Source: CAMLJR01 sp964631955 (GTDB taxonomy: Bacteria; Pseudomonadota; Gammaproteobacteria; Pseudomonadales; CAMLJR01). From it: 64,000 nt of DNA. Positions 44,225-52,623 of the stretch are shown here, piece after piece. Where the stretch lies: NCBI GenBank assembly GCA_964631955.1, contig CAZWBA010000002.1, forward strand, positions 62,001-126,000, in the 5' to 3' direction. Position 1 is the stretch's first letter. Every line of letters starts with the position of its first letter. The notes beneath the pieces are model-generated. The model searched no databases, was not told the origin of the DNA, and saw only the letters and a program-made list of their open reading frames with translations. Both the position numbers and the translations under genes were made by a program.

Positions 44225-44935
44225 ATGGCGATTCGGCTGCTGACATTCGATCTCGACGATACGCTGTGGGAGCTCGCGCCCGTGCTCGTGCGCGCCGAAG
44301 CGATCGCCTACACCTGGCTGCAACAGCATGTTCCCGCTGTCACGTCACAATTTTCCTGCGAACAATTGCGTGAAATGCGTCTGCAGATTGCGCGCGATAA
44401 TCCGCACCTCGCGCATCGTGTTACCGAGATGCGCGTGCGCGGATTGCATGCGGCGATGGAGCGGGCCGGCATCGCGAACGATCTCATCGAAAATCTCGTC
44501 GAGCAGGCTTTTGCGGCGTTTTTACATGCGCGTCACGATATCGAATTATTCGACGACGCCGAACGGGTGCTGCTCGATCTGAAAAACCGCTTTCAACTGG
44601 CCGCGATCACCAACGGCAATTTCGATATCGCGCGCGCCGGGCTCGATCGCTTTTTTGATTTTGCGGTCAGCGCGGAAAAACTCGCGCGCGCGAAGCCTCA
44701 TCCAGAACCCTTTCTGCGCGCGCTCGCCATCGCCAATTGCGAGCCTTACGAATGTATTCATATCGGCGACGATATTGAAAACGATGTGCGCGGGGCACAA
44801 CGTCTGGGCATGCATACGATCTGGATCAACCGGCAGCAATTGCCGTGGGAGGGAGAGGACGCGCCTTCGGAAGATGTGCAGCAGCTGACGCAATTGCCAG
44901 CAGCCGTGCAGAGAATTATCGAATCGCTTCGATAA
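44225..44935 (+). CDS. yigB: HAD-family hydrolase (YigB-like phosphatase)
   Basis: A 236-residue haloacid dehalogenase-type phosphatase. The catalytic aspartates sit in LTFDLDDTLWEL (DxD), motif II in AAITNGN, motif III Lys in KLARAKPHPEPF and motif IV in IHIGDDIENDVRGAQRLG. The E. coli relative YigB dephosphorylates a riboflavin precursor and FMN; that role is inherited by family, not proven here. The gene closes the dapF-DUF484 group and ends 12 bases from the convergent sutA stop. Confidence 0.88.
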   Translation: MAIRLLTFDLDDTLWELAPVLVRAEAIAYTWLQQHVPAVTSQFSCEQLREMRLQIARDNPHLAHRVTEMRVRGLHAAMERAGIANDLIENLVEQAFAAFLHARHDIELFDDAERVLLDLKNRFQLAAITNGNFDIARAGLDRFFDFAVSAEKLARAKPHPEPFLRALAIANCEPYECIHIGDDIENDVRGAQRLGMHTIWINRQQLPWEGEDAPSEDVQQLTQLPAAVQRIIESLR

Positions 44936-44947
44936 GACGGCCGCCCA

Positions 44948-45259
44948 TCAGATGGGGCGGCTGCCGTAATCGCTATCGGGTTTGCGCGGAGGGTCCGCGG
45001 TCACATTGGGCTCGATTTGGGAAATCTTGCCACCGCGAGCGAGAAATTCCTCGATCTCTTTCGACATTTCGTCACGCTGTTTTTGCCGCGAGGCGACCGT
45101 GCGCTCCTCGGGCACTTCTTCGTGATTTACTGCCGGCCCGGCGCTTTCGCTCGACGACTCGGAGGCCTGGGCTTCATCGCCCTCCTCCTCTTCACCGTCC
45201 TGCTCGTCCGCACCCTCAAAGTCATCCATCTCTTCATCGTGATTATCAAACTTGCCCAT
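44948..45259 (-). CDS. sutA: SutA-like RNA polymerase-associated acidic protein
   Basis: A 103-residue protein. The N-terminal half is very acidic and disordered (Glu/Asp-rich, about 1-45), followed by a short helix (RQKQRDEMSKEIEEFLARGG) and the conserved C-terminus IEPNVTADPPRKPDSDYGSR. Pseudomonas SutA has the same plan and, by binding RNA polymerase, helps transcription during slow growth. AGGGG lies about 9 bases before the ATG at 45259. A good sigma-70-type promoter is placed upstream. It converges with the HAD gene. Confidence 0.85.
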   Translation of the reverse strand: MGKFDNHDEEMDDFEGADEQDGEEEEGDEAQASESSSESAGPAVNHEEVPEERTVASRQKQRDEMSKEIEEFLARGGKISQIEPNVTADPPRKPDSDYGSRPI

Positions 45260-45315
45260 TGGATCAACCCCTGTAATGCTGGAACTCAAACTGACGATGT
45301 CGTTTGCGCTCGGAA

Positions 45316-45343
45316 TATATAGATCAAACTCAACCAACTGCAA
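45316..45343 (-). promoter_or_regulatory. Probable sigma-70 promoter for sutA
   Basis: On the minus strand TTGCAG (45343-45338) and TATATA (45321-45316) are 16 bases apart. The start codon lies about 57 bases further. The surrounding 150 bp are notably A+T-rich, with long T runs at 45355-45390. Confidence 0.5.
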
Positions 45344-45410
45344 CCATCCGAAAAAGTTTTTTTTTAGATTTTTTATTTCTAGTTTTTTTCATTTACTTCA
45401 GTTAAACACT

Positions 45411-46172
45411 ATGAGCAAAACCGCGCCCTGCACTTTTCGTCCGGCCTGTTTTTTCTCCGGGCACAGCGCCACGCATCGTGCGAGCGTTGCGATTAGCGCC
45501 TGCCTCGCCGGCGAAAAAGTACGCTATGACGGCACCGATAAACCGAGTCCGGCTTACCCACTGCTCGGCACTGAATTAAATCTCATCAGTGTCTGCCCCG
45601 AGCAAGGCGCAGGTCTTGGCGTGCCGCGTCCACCGGTTGAGCTCGTGGAAAAGGATGTCCGCATTAGCGCACTGGGCAGAAATAATCGCTCTCTCGATGT
45701 AACCGCGGCATTACAGGATTTCGCCGCGCATTCCTTCACCCGCTTGTGCGGCACACATCAGCTCTGCGGCTATCTATGGAAAAGCCGTTCGCCGAGCTGC
45801 GGCTTTAACAGCACGCCCGTTTTCGACGCCGCCGGCGCTGAAACGCATCGTGCCAGCGGTATTCAGGCTGCATATTTTCAGCGTCATTTACCTCATCTGA
45901 GTTATTGCGAGGAAACGGAACTGCAATCCGATCGTGCCGCAATAAGCTTCATATTGCGTTGCCGGCTGGCTTTCGATGTGTTGTATGGCACTGATGCGCC
46001 ACTGCCTGAATTGCAGCGGCACTATCAGTTTCTGCACGCGTGTCTGCATGAATGCCACATCGCCAGCGCGGGGACGCTCGCGGTGATCGATAACAGATCG
46101 GAGTATCTGGCAGCCCTGCTGACGGGCTGCCGCGAAATGCCGGAAGAAAAATTACTGGGGCTTTTTGTTTAG
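45411..46172 (+). CDS. DUF523-domain protein
   Basis: A 253-residue protein. The N-terminal portion matches DUF523: VAISACLAGEKVRYDGTDK, LISVCPEQGAGLGVPRPPVEL, and YLWKSRSPSCGFNSTPV, with several conserved cysteines. The last 75 residues, with RHYQFLHACLHECHI, look like a helical extension that I cannot assign. The function of the family is unknown. The ATG at 45411 follows an A+T-rich leader and gives the usual distance to the SACLAG motif; the frame is open upstream but overlaps the sutA start. Confidence 0.78.
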   Translation: MSKTAPCTFRPACFFSGHSATHRASVAISACLAGEKVRYDGTDKPSPAYPLLGTELNLISVCPEQGAGLGVPRPPVELVEKDVRISALGRNNRSLDVTAALQDFAAHSFTRLCGTHQLCGYLWKSRSPSCGFNSTPVFDAAGAETHRASGIQAAYFQRHLPHLSYCEETELQSDRAAISFILRCRLAFDVLYGTDAPLPELQRHYQFLHACLHECHIASAGTLAVIDNRSEYLAALLTGCREMPEEKLLGLFV

Positions 46173-46243
46173 GGAGTTGTTATCCGGTTGTTTTAGGGAG
46201 CTATATCCGGCCACCATTGTTCGAAGGGCATGAAGCCGGCGGA

Positions 46244-46582
46244 TCAGATCGCATCCTCGCCGGTTTCGCCGGTACGGATGCGAATCACCTGTTCGAGTGC
46301 GGAAACGAATATTTTTCCGTCGCCAATCTTGCCGGTGTTGGCGGCTTTGGTGATGGCTTCGATAACGGGTTCCACGACGCCGTCGGCAACCGCGATTTCG
46401 AGCTTCACCTTCGGCAGAAAATCGACCACATATTCAGCGCCGCGATACAGCTCGGTATGGCCTTTCTGACGACCGAAACCTTTCACTTCGGTCACCGTGA
46501 CGCCCTGCACGCCGATATCGGACAGAGCCGCACGCACGTCATCGAGCTTGAACGGTTTGATGATGGCGGTTACGAGTTTCAT
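46244..46582 (-). CDS. PII nitrogen-regulatory protein, copy A (downstream of amtB)
   Basis: A 112-residue PII signalling protein. The T-loop TELYRGAEYVVDF with the uridylylation target Tyr51 and the C-terminal GKIFVSALEQVIRIRTGE are intact. PII trimers sense 2-oxoglutarate and ATP/ADP and, when deuridylylated, plug the AmtB channel. It is the last gene of the PII-amtB-PII set; 284 bases with two hairpins separate it from amtB, so it may have its own promoter. It differs from copy B at 13 of 112 positions, mainly around residues 61-80. TTCAGGAGAC lies before the start. Confidence 0.95.
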   Translation of the reverse strand: MKLVTAIIKPFKLDDVRAALSDIGVQGVTVTEVKGFGRQKGHTELYRGAEYVVDFLPKVKLEIAVADGVVEPVIEAITKAANTGKIGDGKIFVSALEQVIRIRTGETGEDAI

Positions 46583-46724
46583 CGAGCGTCTCCTGAATTA
46601 ATCGGGCCTCGAACCGCATCGTTCTGATGCAATTCATGTCTTGTATGCGATCGCCTGGCGCGATCTGCGGGAAGGGCGAAGTGTGGCCCAGAGCGATGGA
46701 GACTGGCAAGCCGCAATACCAATA

Positions 46725-46747
46725 AAAAATTGCCGGGAGCAATTTTT
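46725..46747 (-). terminator. Hairpin between amtB and PII copy A
   Basis: AAAAATTGC-CGGGA-GCAATTTTT forms a nine-base stem with T-runs on both strands. It is the second hairpin in this gap, about 60 bases beyond the amtB terminator, so it may end a short transcript or stabilise a structured leader. Confidence 0.5.
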
Positions 46748-46803
46748 AGCATCGCGTCAGCGACGACCCGAAGGGTGGCCGCCAGAGCAATGGCAGGCCA
46801 TAA

Positions 46804-46834
46804 AAAAAGCGCCAGAATGAGATTCTGGCGCTTT
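46804..46834. terminator. Bidirectional terminator after amtB
   Basis: AAAAGCGCCAGAAT-GAG-ATTCTGGCGCTTTT, a 14-base stem with A/T runs outside both arms, 33 bases beyond the amtB stop. The final amtB codons are duplicated in the spacer (TATTTACAGATCGT at 46847-46860 and 46864-46877). Confidence 0.85.
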
Positions 46835-46866
46835 TACGGGTACCACTATTTACAGATCGTGGGTAT

Positions 46867-48255
46867 TTACAGATCGTAGGCTTTCTCGCCGTGCGAGGTC
46901 AGATCCAGACCTTCGCGCTCCTCTTCCTCGCCGACACGCAGTCCGACCAGTATATCGACGACTTTGTAGGCGATGGCGGCAACGACGGCACTGACCACGA
47001 TGGTGATGAGTACGCCCTTGACCTGAGTGACGAGCTGGGCGCTCATGACATATTCAGCGCTCTGCGTACCACCCAGCGAAGGCGCGGCGAATACGCCGGT
47101 GAGAATCGCGCCGAGAATACCGCCGACACCGTGCACACCGAAGACGTCAAAGGCATCGTCCGCACCCAGCAGGCGCTTCAAGCCGGTCACGCCCCAGAAG
47201 CAGACCACACCCGCCAGCAGGCCGAGAATGATCGATCCCATCGGGCCGATGAAGCCGGCAGCCGGCGTTACGGCAACCAGACCGGCCACGGCACCGGATG
47301 CAGCACCCAGCATGGAGGCTTTATTTCTGGCCAGAGCTTCGACCGCGATCCAGGACAGTACGGCGCTGCTGGTGGCGAAAATCGTATTGACGAAAGCGAG
47401 ACCCGCGGTGCCATTAGCGGCCAGAGCCGAGCCCGCGTTGAAGCCGAACCAGCCGACCCACAGCAGCGAGGCACCTACCATCGTCAGCGTCAGCGAATGC
47501 GGCGTCATCGCAACCTTGCCCAGCCCGGTGCGCTTGCCGATCAGATAGGCACCGACCAGCCCCGCGACACCGGCGTTGATGTGAATGACGGTACCGCCGG
47601 CGAAGTCGAGAGCACCATCCTTGAACAGCAGACCTTCGCTGCCCCACACCATGTGTGCGATGGGGATGTAGCAGAAGGTGAACCAGATGATGGAAAACAG
47701 CAGCACTGCGGAAAACTTGATGCGCTCGGCGAACGAGCCGACGATCAGCGCGACAGTGATGGCGGCGAAGGCGGACTGGAAGCCGACGAATACATACTCC
47801 GGAATCGTTCCCGACAGCGTATCCGGCGCGATGCCCTTCAGGAACAGCTTGTCGAACGTGCCGAAGTACGGGCTGCCACCCGCGAAGGCGAGACTGTAAC
47901 CATAAATGGCCCACAACACGGTGATGAGCGCGAAGATGACAAATATCTGCATCAACACCGACAGCATGTTTTTCGAGCGGGCCAGGCCGCCGTAGAACAG
48001 AGCCAGACCGGGAATGCTCATCAAGATGACCAGCAGCGTGGAGGTCATCATCCAGGCGGTATCGCCCGTATCGAGCGTGGGCGCTTCGGCTTCAGCGGCG
48101 TCTGCAGCCGCTTCGGGCGCGGGTGCGGCCACCGTTTCGGCAGCTATCGGCGCGGCAGCGTCTGCAGCCGGAGCTGACTCCTGAGCAAATGCCAGACAAG
48201 AGACGAGCATGCACATGAGCGCTCCCGCCAGTCCAGCCAAGGGCTTGAATTTCAT
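46867..48255 (-). CDS. amtB: Ammonium transporter AmtB
   Basis: An inner-membrane channel for ammonium used under nitrogen limitation. The 462-residue protein has a cleavable signal peptide (about 1-25), an Ala/Pro/Glu-rich linker of about 40 residues, and eleven hydrophobic helices. AmtB landmarks: ILMSIPGLALFYGGLARSKN, the pore twin-histidine helices FAGGTVIHINAGVAGLVGA and VFGVHGVGGILGAI, and WVGWFGFNAGSA. It is placed between two PII genes; PII copy B precedes it by 39 bases and both are transcribed from a sigma-54-type promoter upstream of copy B. Confidence 0.96.
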   Translation of the reverse strand: MKFKPLAGLAGALMCMLVSCLAFAQESAPAADAAAPIAAETVAAPAPEAAADAAEAEAPTLDTGDTAWMMTSTLLVILMSIPGLALFYGGLARSKNMLSVLMQIFVIFALITVLWAIYGYSLAFAGGSPYFGTFDKLFLKGIAPDTLSGTIPEYVFVGFQSAFAAITVALIVGSFAERIKFSAVLLFSIIWFTFCYIPIAHMVWGSEGLLFKDGALDFAGGTVIHINAGVAGLVGAYLIGKRTGLGKVAMTPHSLTLTMVGASLLWVGWFGFNAGSALAANGTAGLAFVNTIFATSSAVLSWIAVEALARNKASMLGAASGAVAGLVAVTPAAGFIGPMGSIILGLLAGVVCFWGVTGLKRLLGADDAFDVFGVHGVGGILGAILTGVFAAPSLGGTQSAEYVMSAQLVTQVKGVLITIVVSAVVAAIAYKVVDILVGLRVGEEEEREGLDLTSHGEKAYDL

Positions 48256-48294
48256 ATTGGTTCTCCTGGGTCGTTATGGAGTGCAAAGGGTTGT

Positions 48295-48633
48295 TTAGAT
48301 AGCGTCTTCGCCCGTTTCGCCGGTGCGGATACGAATCACCTGCTCAAGCGGCGAGACAAAAATCTTGCCGTCGCCGATCTTGCCGGTATTCGCCGACTTG
48401 GTGATGGCTTCAATCACCTGATCGACCGCGCTGTCGGCGATCGCAACCTCGATTTTTACTTTTGGCAGAAAGTCGACGACGTACTCGGCCCCGCGATACA
48501 ACTCGGTGTGCCCTTTCTGACGTCCAAATCCTTTCACTTCGGTCACGGTGATGCCTTGCACACCGATATCCGAAAGCGCTTCCCGCACGTCGTCCAGCTT
48601 GAATGGCTTCACAACAGCCGTTACGAGTTTCAT
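48295..48633 (-). CDS. glnK: PII nitrogen-regulatory protein GlnK, copy B (upstream of amtB)
   Basis: A 112-residue PII protein, 88% identical to copy A by my count. It has the same T-loop with Tyr51 and the same C-terminal GETGEDAI. It is the first gene of the amtB operon, the position of GlnK in most bacteria, and is preceded at 48805-48820 by a sigma-54 promoter, so it should be induced by nitrogen starvation through NtrC. The conserved role is to block AmtB when ammonium returns. Confidence 0.95.
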   Translation of the reverse strand: MKLVTAVVKPFKLDDVREALSDIGVQGITVTEVKGFGRQKGHTELYRGAEYVVDFLPKVKIEVAIADSAVDQVIEAITKSANTGKIGDGKIFVSPLEQVIRIRTGETGEDAI

Positions 48634-48804
48634 GGAATGGTTTCTCCCTTATACAGTGCGCAGCGCGCTCATGTTTTGCACCGTTTCAGCCAGTGAGCCT
48701 TCACGGTCAGGCCAGCTTCCCCGAAGCGCGCAGCAGGAAATAATGCTGTTCACACTCGGACGCCGCGGCGAGCGGAATCGCCACACCACAGCGACTTTGC
48801 AAAA

Positions 48805-48820
48805 AGCATACGGTGTGCCA
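48805..48820 (-). promoter_or_regulatory. Sigma-54 promoter of the glnK-amtB operon
   Basis: On the minus strand TGGCACACCGTATGCT: the GG and GC doublets are exactly ten bases apart and the -24 half TGGCAC is perfect; the -12 half has one mismatch (ATGC for TTGC). Confidence 0.75.
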
Positions 48821-48897
48821 CATCGCTTAAAACGAATCTTTAACAAGCGCTTAACGGGAACTTCACGAGCGACCCGGCAGGCAGGCGCCGAAAACTG

Positions 48898-48912
48898 GCA
48901 TCAACATGGTGC
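48898..48912. promoter_or_regulatory. NtrC-like binding site 1
   Basis: GCATCA-ACA-TGGTGC matches the NtrC dyad GCACCA-N3-TGGTGC at 11 of 12 arm positions. It is about 85 bases upstream of the glnK sigma-54 promoter and about 225 upstream of the porin promoter, a normal enhancer distance for both. Confidence 0.55.
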
Positions 48913-49014
48913 AGATTGAAAAGAGCGCACCAAAAGCAAACACAACAATGCATTTCACGAAGGCTTGCGAGTCACACGATCGACGTCACGAAAATCGTGC
49001 ATTTCGGCAAATGC

Positions 49015-49029
49015 GCACCAAATATGTGC
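49015..49029. promoter_or_regulatory. NtrC-like binding site 2
   Basis: GCACCA-AAT-ATGTGC matches the NtrC dyad at 10 of 12 arm positions, with a perfect left arm. It lies about 100 bases upstream of the porin sigma-54 promoter. Confidence 0.45.
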
Positions 49030-49127
49030 GGCGACAGGGGAGTGAATGCGAATTTAGGCCCGGGATAGTATCGCCCACAGCAATAAAAGCCATCTAACTG
49101 CCTGTAAAACAACGTTAAATCAATCGG

Positions 49128-49143
49128 TGGCACTGGGGTTGCT
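49128..49143 (+). promoter_or_regulatory. Sigma-54 promoter of the porin gene
   Basis: TGGCACTGGGGTTGCT fits the consensus TGGCAC-N5-TTGCW with no mismatch at the key positions; GG and GC are ten bases apart. It stands about 77 bases before the porin ATG. Confidence 0.85.
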
Positions 49144-49219
49144 AAATTCAGCGCGCAACAAATATAAGGGCGACCAAAGCAGGCAGCCCTCTAACTACAA
49201 ACACCCAGGAGTCCTGAAC

Positions 49220-50344
49220 ATGGCGATGAAACACCTCACCCAAGCAATCGGACTGGCGGCATTGGCGTCGTCCGGCGTAGTACTGGCAGACACCCCCACC
49301 CTGAAAGAAGTGCTCGATGCTTCCGGTATTACCGTGAGCGGCTATCTCGGGGCTGCGTATACGCATTACGATTTCGAGCCAAGCGGGCTTAATTATTTTG
49401 ATGACTCGGAAAACTCGTTTGGCGTAAAGCAAGGCGGCCTCACCATATCCAGCCTGCCTGAGGAAGGTTTTGGCGCCCTGGTAAACCTCACTGCCGGCAG
49501 CGATGCCGATTACCTTCACTCCTACGGTGGCACCGACAGCAGCGGCTGGGATTTAACACAGGCTTTCGTTCAGTACGCGACTGGCCCATTCACCATCATC
49601 GGCGGTAAATTCAATACGCTGGCCGGCGCGGAAATCATCGATCCGACTGGCAATACCAATATTTCCCGCTCGATTGCTTTCTTGTGGGCCCTGCCATTTA
49701 CCCATACGGGCGTGAGACTCGCCTATGCGCCGGCAGACACGCTGACGCTCTATGCCGGGCTGAATAACGGCTGGGACCAGCAGGATGACCTGAATACGAG
49801 CAAAACCCTCGAGCTGGGAGCAATATGGGCGCCGACCCCTATGATCAGCTGGGCCGTGTCGATCTATAAAGGCAAAGAGCTCATTGAAGACCCGCTCACA
49901 CTGAACGACACCGACACCGATCGCTTCCTGTTCGATACGGTGCTGACGATCAAGCCAACCGACGCGCTGTCGCTGGTACTGAACTATGACTACGGCAAGC
50001 AGGACGATGCCGTGGCCGATGGCACAGGCACTGACGATGCCGAATGGAGAGCGCTGGTCGGCTATGTCAATTACCAGTTCAACGACCAATGGCGCGTCTC
50101 CCTGCGTGCTGAACAGTACGAGGACAAAGACAACTGGAAGATCGGCCTGGGAGATTTGATCACCGGCGATCCGAGCGAAAAAACCAAAGAGGTGACGCTG
50201 ACTGTCGGATACGCACCTGTCGCAAACTTCGAACTTCGCGGCGAAGTGCGCCAGGATAAAACCGAGAAAGACGCCTTCGCCGACGGCACTAAAGCCGAAG
50301 ACACGCAGACGTATTTCGCGGTCGAAGCGCTCTACAAGTTCTGA
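49220..50344 (+). CDS. Outer-membrane porin-like beta-barrel protein under sigma-54 control
   Basis: The 374-residue protein has a signal peptide (about 1-22, ending VLAD) and then VSGYLGAAYTHYDF, a long series of strands with alternating aromatic residues, and a terminal strand TYFAVEALYKF with the aromatic C-terminus needed for barrel insertion. The pattern fits the porin/OmpL-like-beta-barrel-2 group. The ATG at 49220 has AGGAG 8 bases upstream. Its sigma-54 promoter and position opposite glnK-amtB suggest a channel for a nitrogen source (ammonium, urea, amino acids, nitrate), which is inference from context. A strong terminator follows. Confidence 0.85.
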   Translation: MAMKHLTQAIGLAALASSGVVLADTPTLKEVLDASGITVSGYLGAAYTHYDFEPSGLNYFDDSENSFGVKQGGLTISSLPEEGFGALVNLTAGSDADYLHSYGGTDSSGWDLTQAFVQYATGPFTIIGGKFNTLAGAEIIDPTGNTNISRSIAFLWALPFTHTGVRLAYAPADTLTLYAGLNNGWDQQDDLNTSKTLELGAIWAPTPMISWAVSIYKGKELIEDPLTLNDTDTDRFLFDTVLTIKPTDALSLVLNYDYGKQDDAVADGTGTDDAEWRALVGYVNYQFNDQWRVSLRAEQYEDKDNWKIGLGDLITGDPSEKTKEVTLTVGYAPVANFELRGEVRQDKTEKDAFADGTKAEDTQTYFAVEALYKF

Positions 50345-50356
50345 TTCCGTCATTGC

Positions 50357-50387
50357 AAGCCGCCGCCCTTCGTGGCGGCTTTTTTAT
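50357..50387 (+). terminator. Rho-independent terminator after the porin gene
   Basis: AAGCCGCC, nine bases, GGCGGCTT, then TTTTTATTTG. It lies 15 bases beyond the stop. Confidence 0.88.
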
Positions 50388-50443
50388 TTGTCTAAATATT
50401 TTTCACGCTTATAATCCCGCCATCACTGAAACCGGGTTGCACC

Positions 50444-50716
50444 ATGATCAATCGCGAATCCATCGATAAACTGGCGCAGCAAATCGGCGATCTGTTCGGC
50501 CAGAGCACGCTGCCGCAGGATATTCAACGCAATTTACGCGCGGTGATTCAATCCGGTTTCGACAAAATGGATCTGGTGACACGCGATGAATTCGACGCCC
50601 AGACCGCCGTGCTCGAACGCACGCGTGCAACGCTCGATCAACTCGAAAAACAATTCGCACAGATCCAAAAACAGCTGAGCGAACCAGCCGCCAGCCCGCC
50701 CAATCCACCGCAATAA
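50444..50716 (+). CDS. ubiK: UbiK/YqiC-like ubiquinone synthesis accessory factor
   Basis: A 90-residue protein of the UbiK/BMFP family: an N-terminal amphipathic part (LAQQIGDLFGQSTLPQDIQR), then FDKMDLVTRDEFDAQTAVLERTR, a helical stretch and a coiled coil (LDQLEKQFAQIQKQLSE) ending in a Pro-rich tail. UbiK trimers with UbiJ assist the ubiquinone-synthesis hydroxylase steps at the membrane. It is followed after 26 bases by the comM/yifB gene, an order shared with Pseudomonas. Confidence 0.9.
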   Translation: MINRESIDKLAQQIGDLFGQSTLPQDIQRNLRAVIQSGFDKMDLVTRDEFDAQTAVLERTRATLDQLEKQFAQIQKQLSEPAASPPNPPQ

Positions 50717-50742
50717 ATTTCTCTCAATCCAGGGACGGAAAC

Positions 50743-52248
<1,506 letters not shown>

Positions 52249-52259
52249 GCCGTAAATAA

Positions 52260-52580
52260 TTAATTCAAACGATGCGGTTCGAGATGAATCGCCTCCAGTC
52301 GCAATCCAAGTACCACGGCATTGCCGTGATAACGTTCGTCGCCCGTGCTGGTAAATTCAAATTCGTACGAGCGGCGCACACGCAACACCTTATCGACATC
52401 GCGCCTGAACCAGAAGCCGCGCAACACCACGGTGTCATCGAGCAACTGGACGTCCATTTCACGGCAATGTTTGCGCACGATGCGCAGCACCATTTCTTTC
52501 ACAGCATAGGCTCGCCACCACCAGTAGGCGATTGTGGCGAGCATCAGCACGATTACCAGATCCGATAATTCGATGAACAT
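52260..52580 (-). CDS. DUF3301 small membrane protein
   Basis: The 106-residue protein has one N-terminal membrane helix (LVIVLMLATIAYWWWRAY) and a soluble part with LDDTVVLRGFWFRRD and RVRRSYEFEFTSTGDERYHG, which is the DUF3301 pattern; its role is unknown. The ATG at 52580 is used; an in-frame GTG at 52592 would add four residues. The stop is 11 bases from the comM stop, which is convergent. Confidence 0.8.
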   Translation of the reverse strand: MFIELSDLVIVLMLATIAYWWWRAYAVKEMVLRIVRKHCREMDVQLLDDTVVLRGFWFRRDVDKVLRVRRSYEFEFTSTGDERYHGNAVVLGLRLEAIHLEPHRLN

Positions 52581-52623
52581 GGTTTTATTCACCCGTTTCT
52601 ATCTGTTCGTTTTTCTAATCGCG

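Larger units (their letters stand above)
48634..49219. other. 586-bp divergent regulatory region between glnK and the porin gene
   Basis: The longest non-coding stretch in the window. It contains a sigma-54 promoter for each direction and two NtrC-like sites between them, listed separately. The part between 48634 and 48804 would be a leader of about 150 bases for glnK. I see no open frame with a ribosome-binding site and no RNA gene. The frame opened at 49127 in the porin phase lies on its promoter and is not coding. Confidence 0.8.

Noticed and set aside
46647..46725. Sigma-54 promoter for PII copy A (TGGTATTGCGGCTTGC)
   Set aside because: The GG and GC doublets are 11 bases apart, not the required 10.
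46891..48177. 428-codon open frame on the plus strand opposite amtB
   Set aside because: It lies wholly antisense to amtB, has no family motifs and is rich in Arg, Gln, Asp and Glu as expected from the reverse of a hydrophobic protein.
49127..49219. N-terminal extension of the porin to 49127
   Set aside because: It overlaps the sigma-54 promoter; the ATG at 49220 has an AGGAG site and begins the signal peptide.
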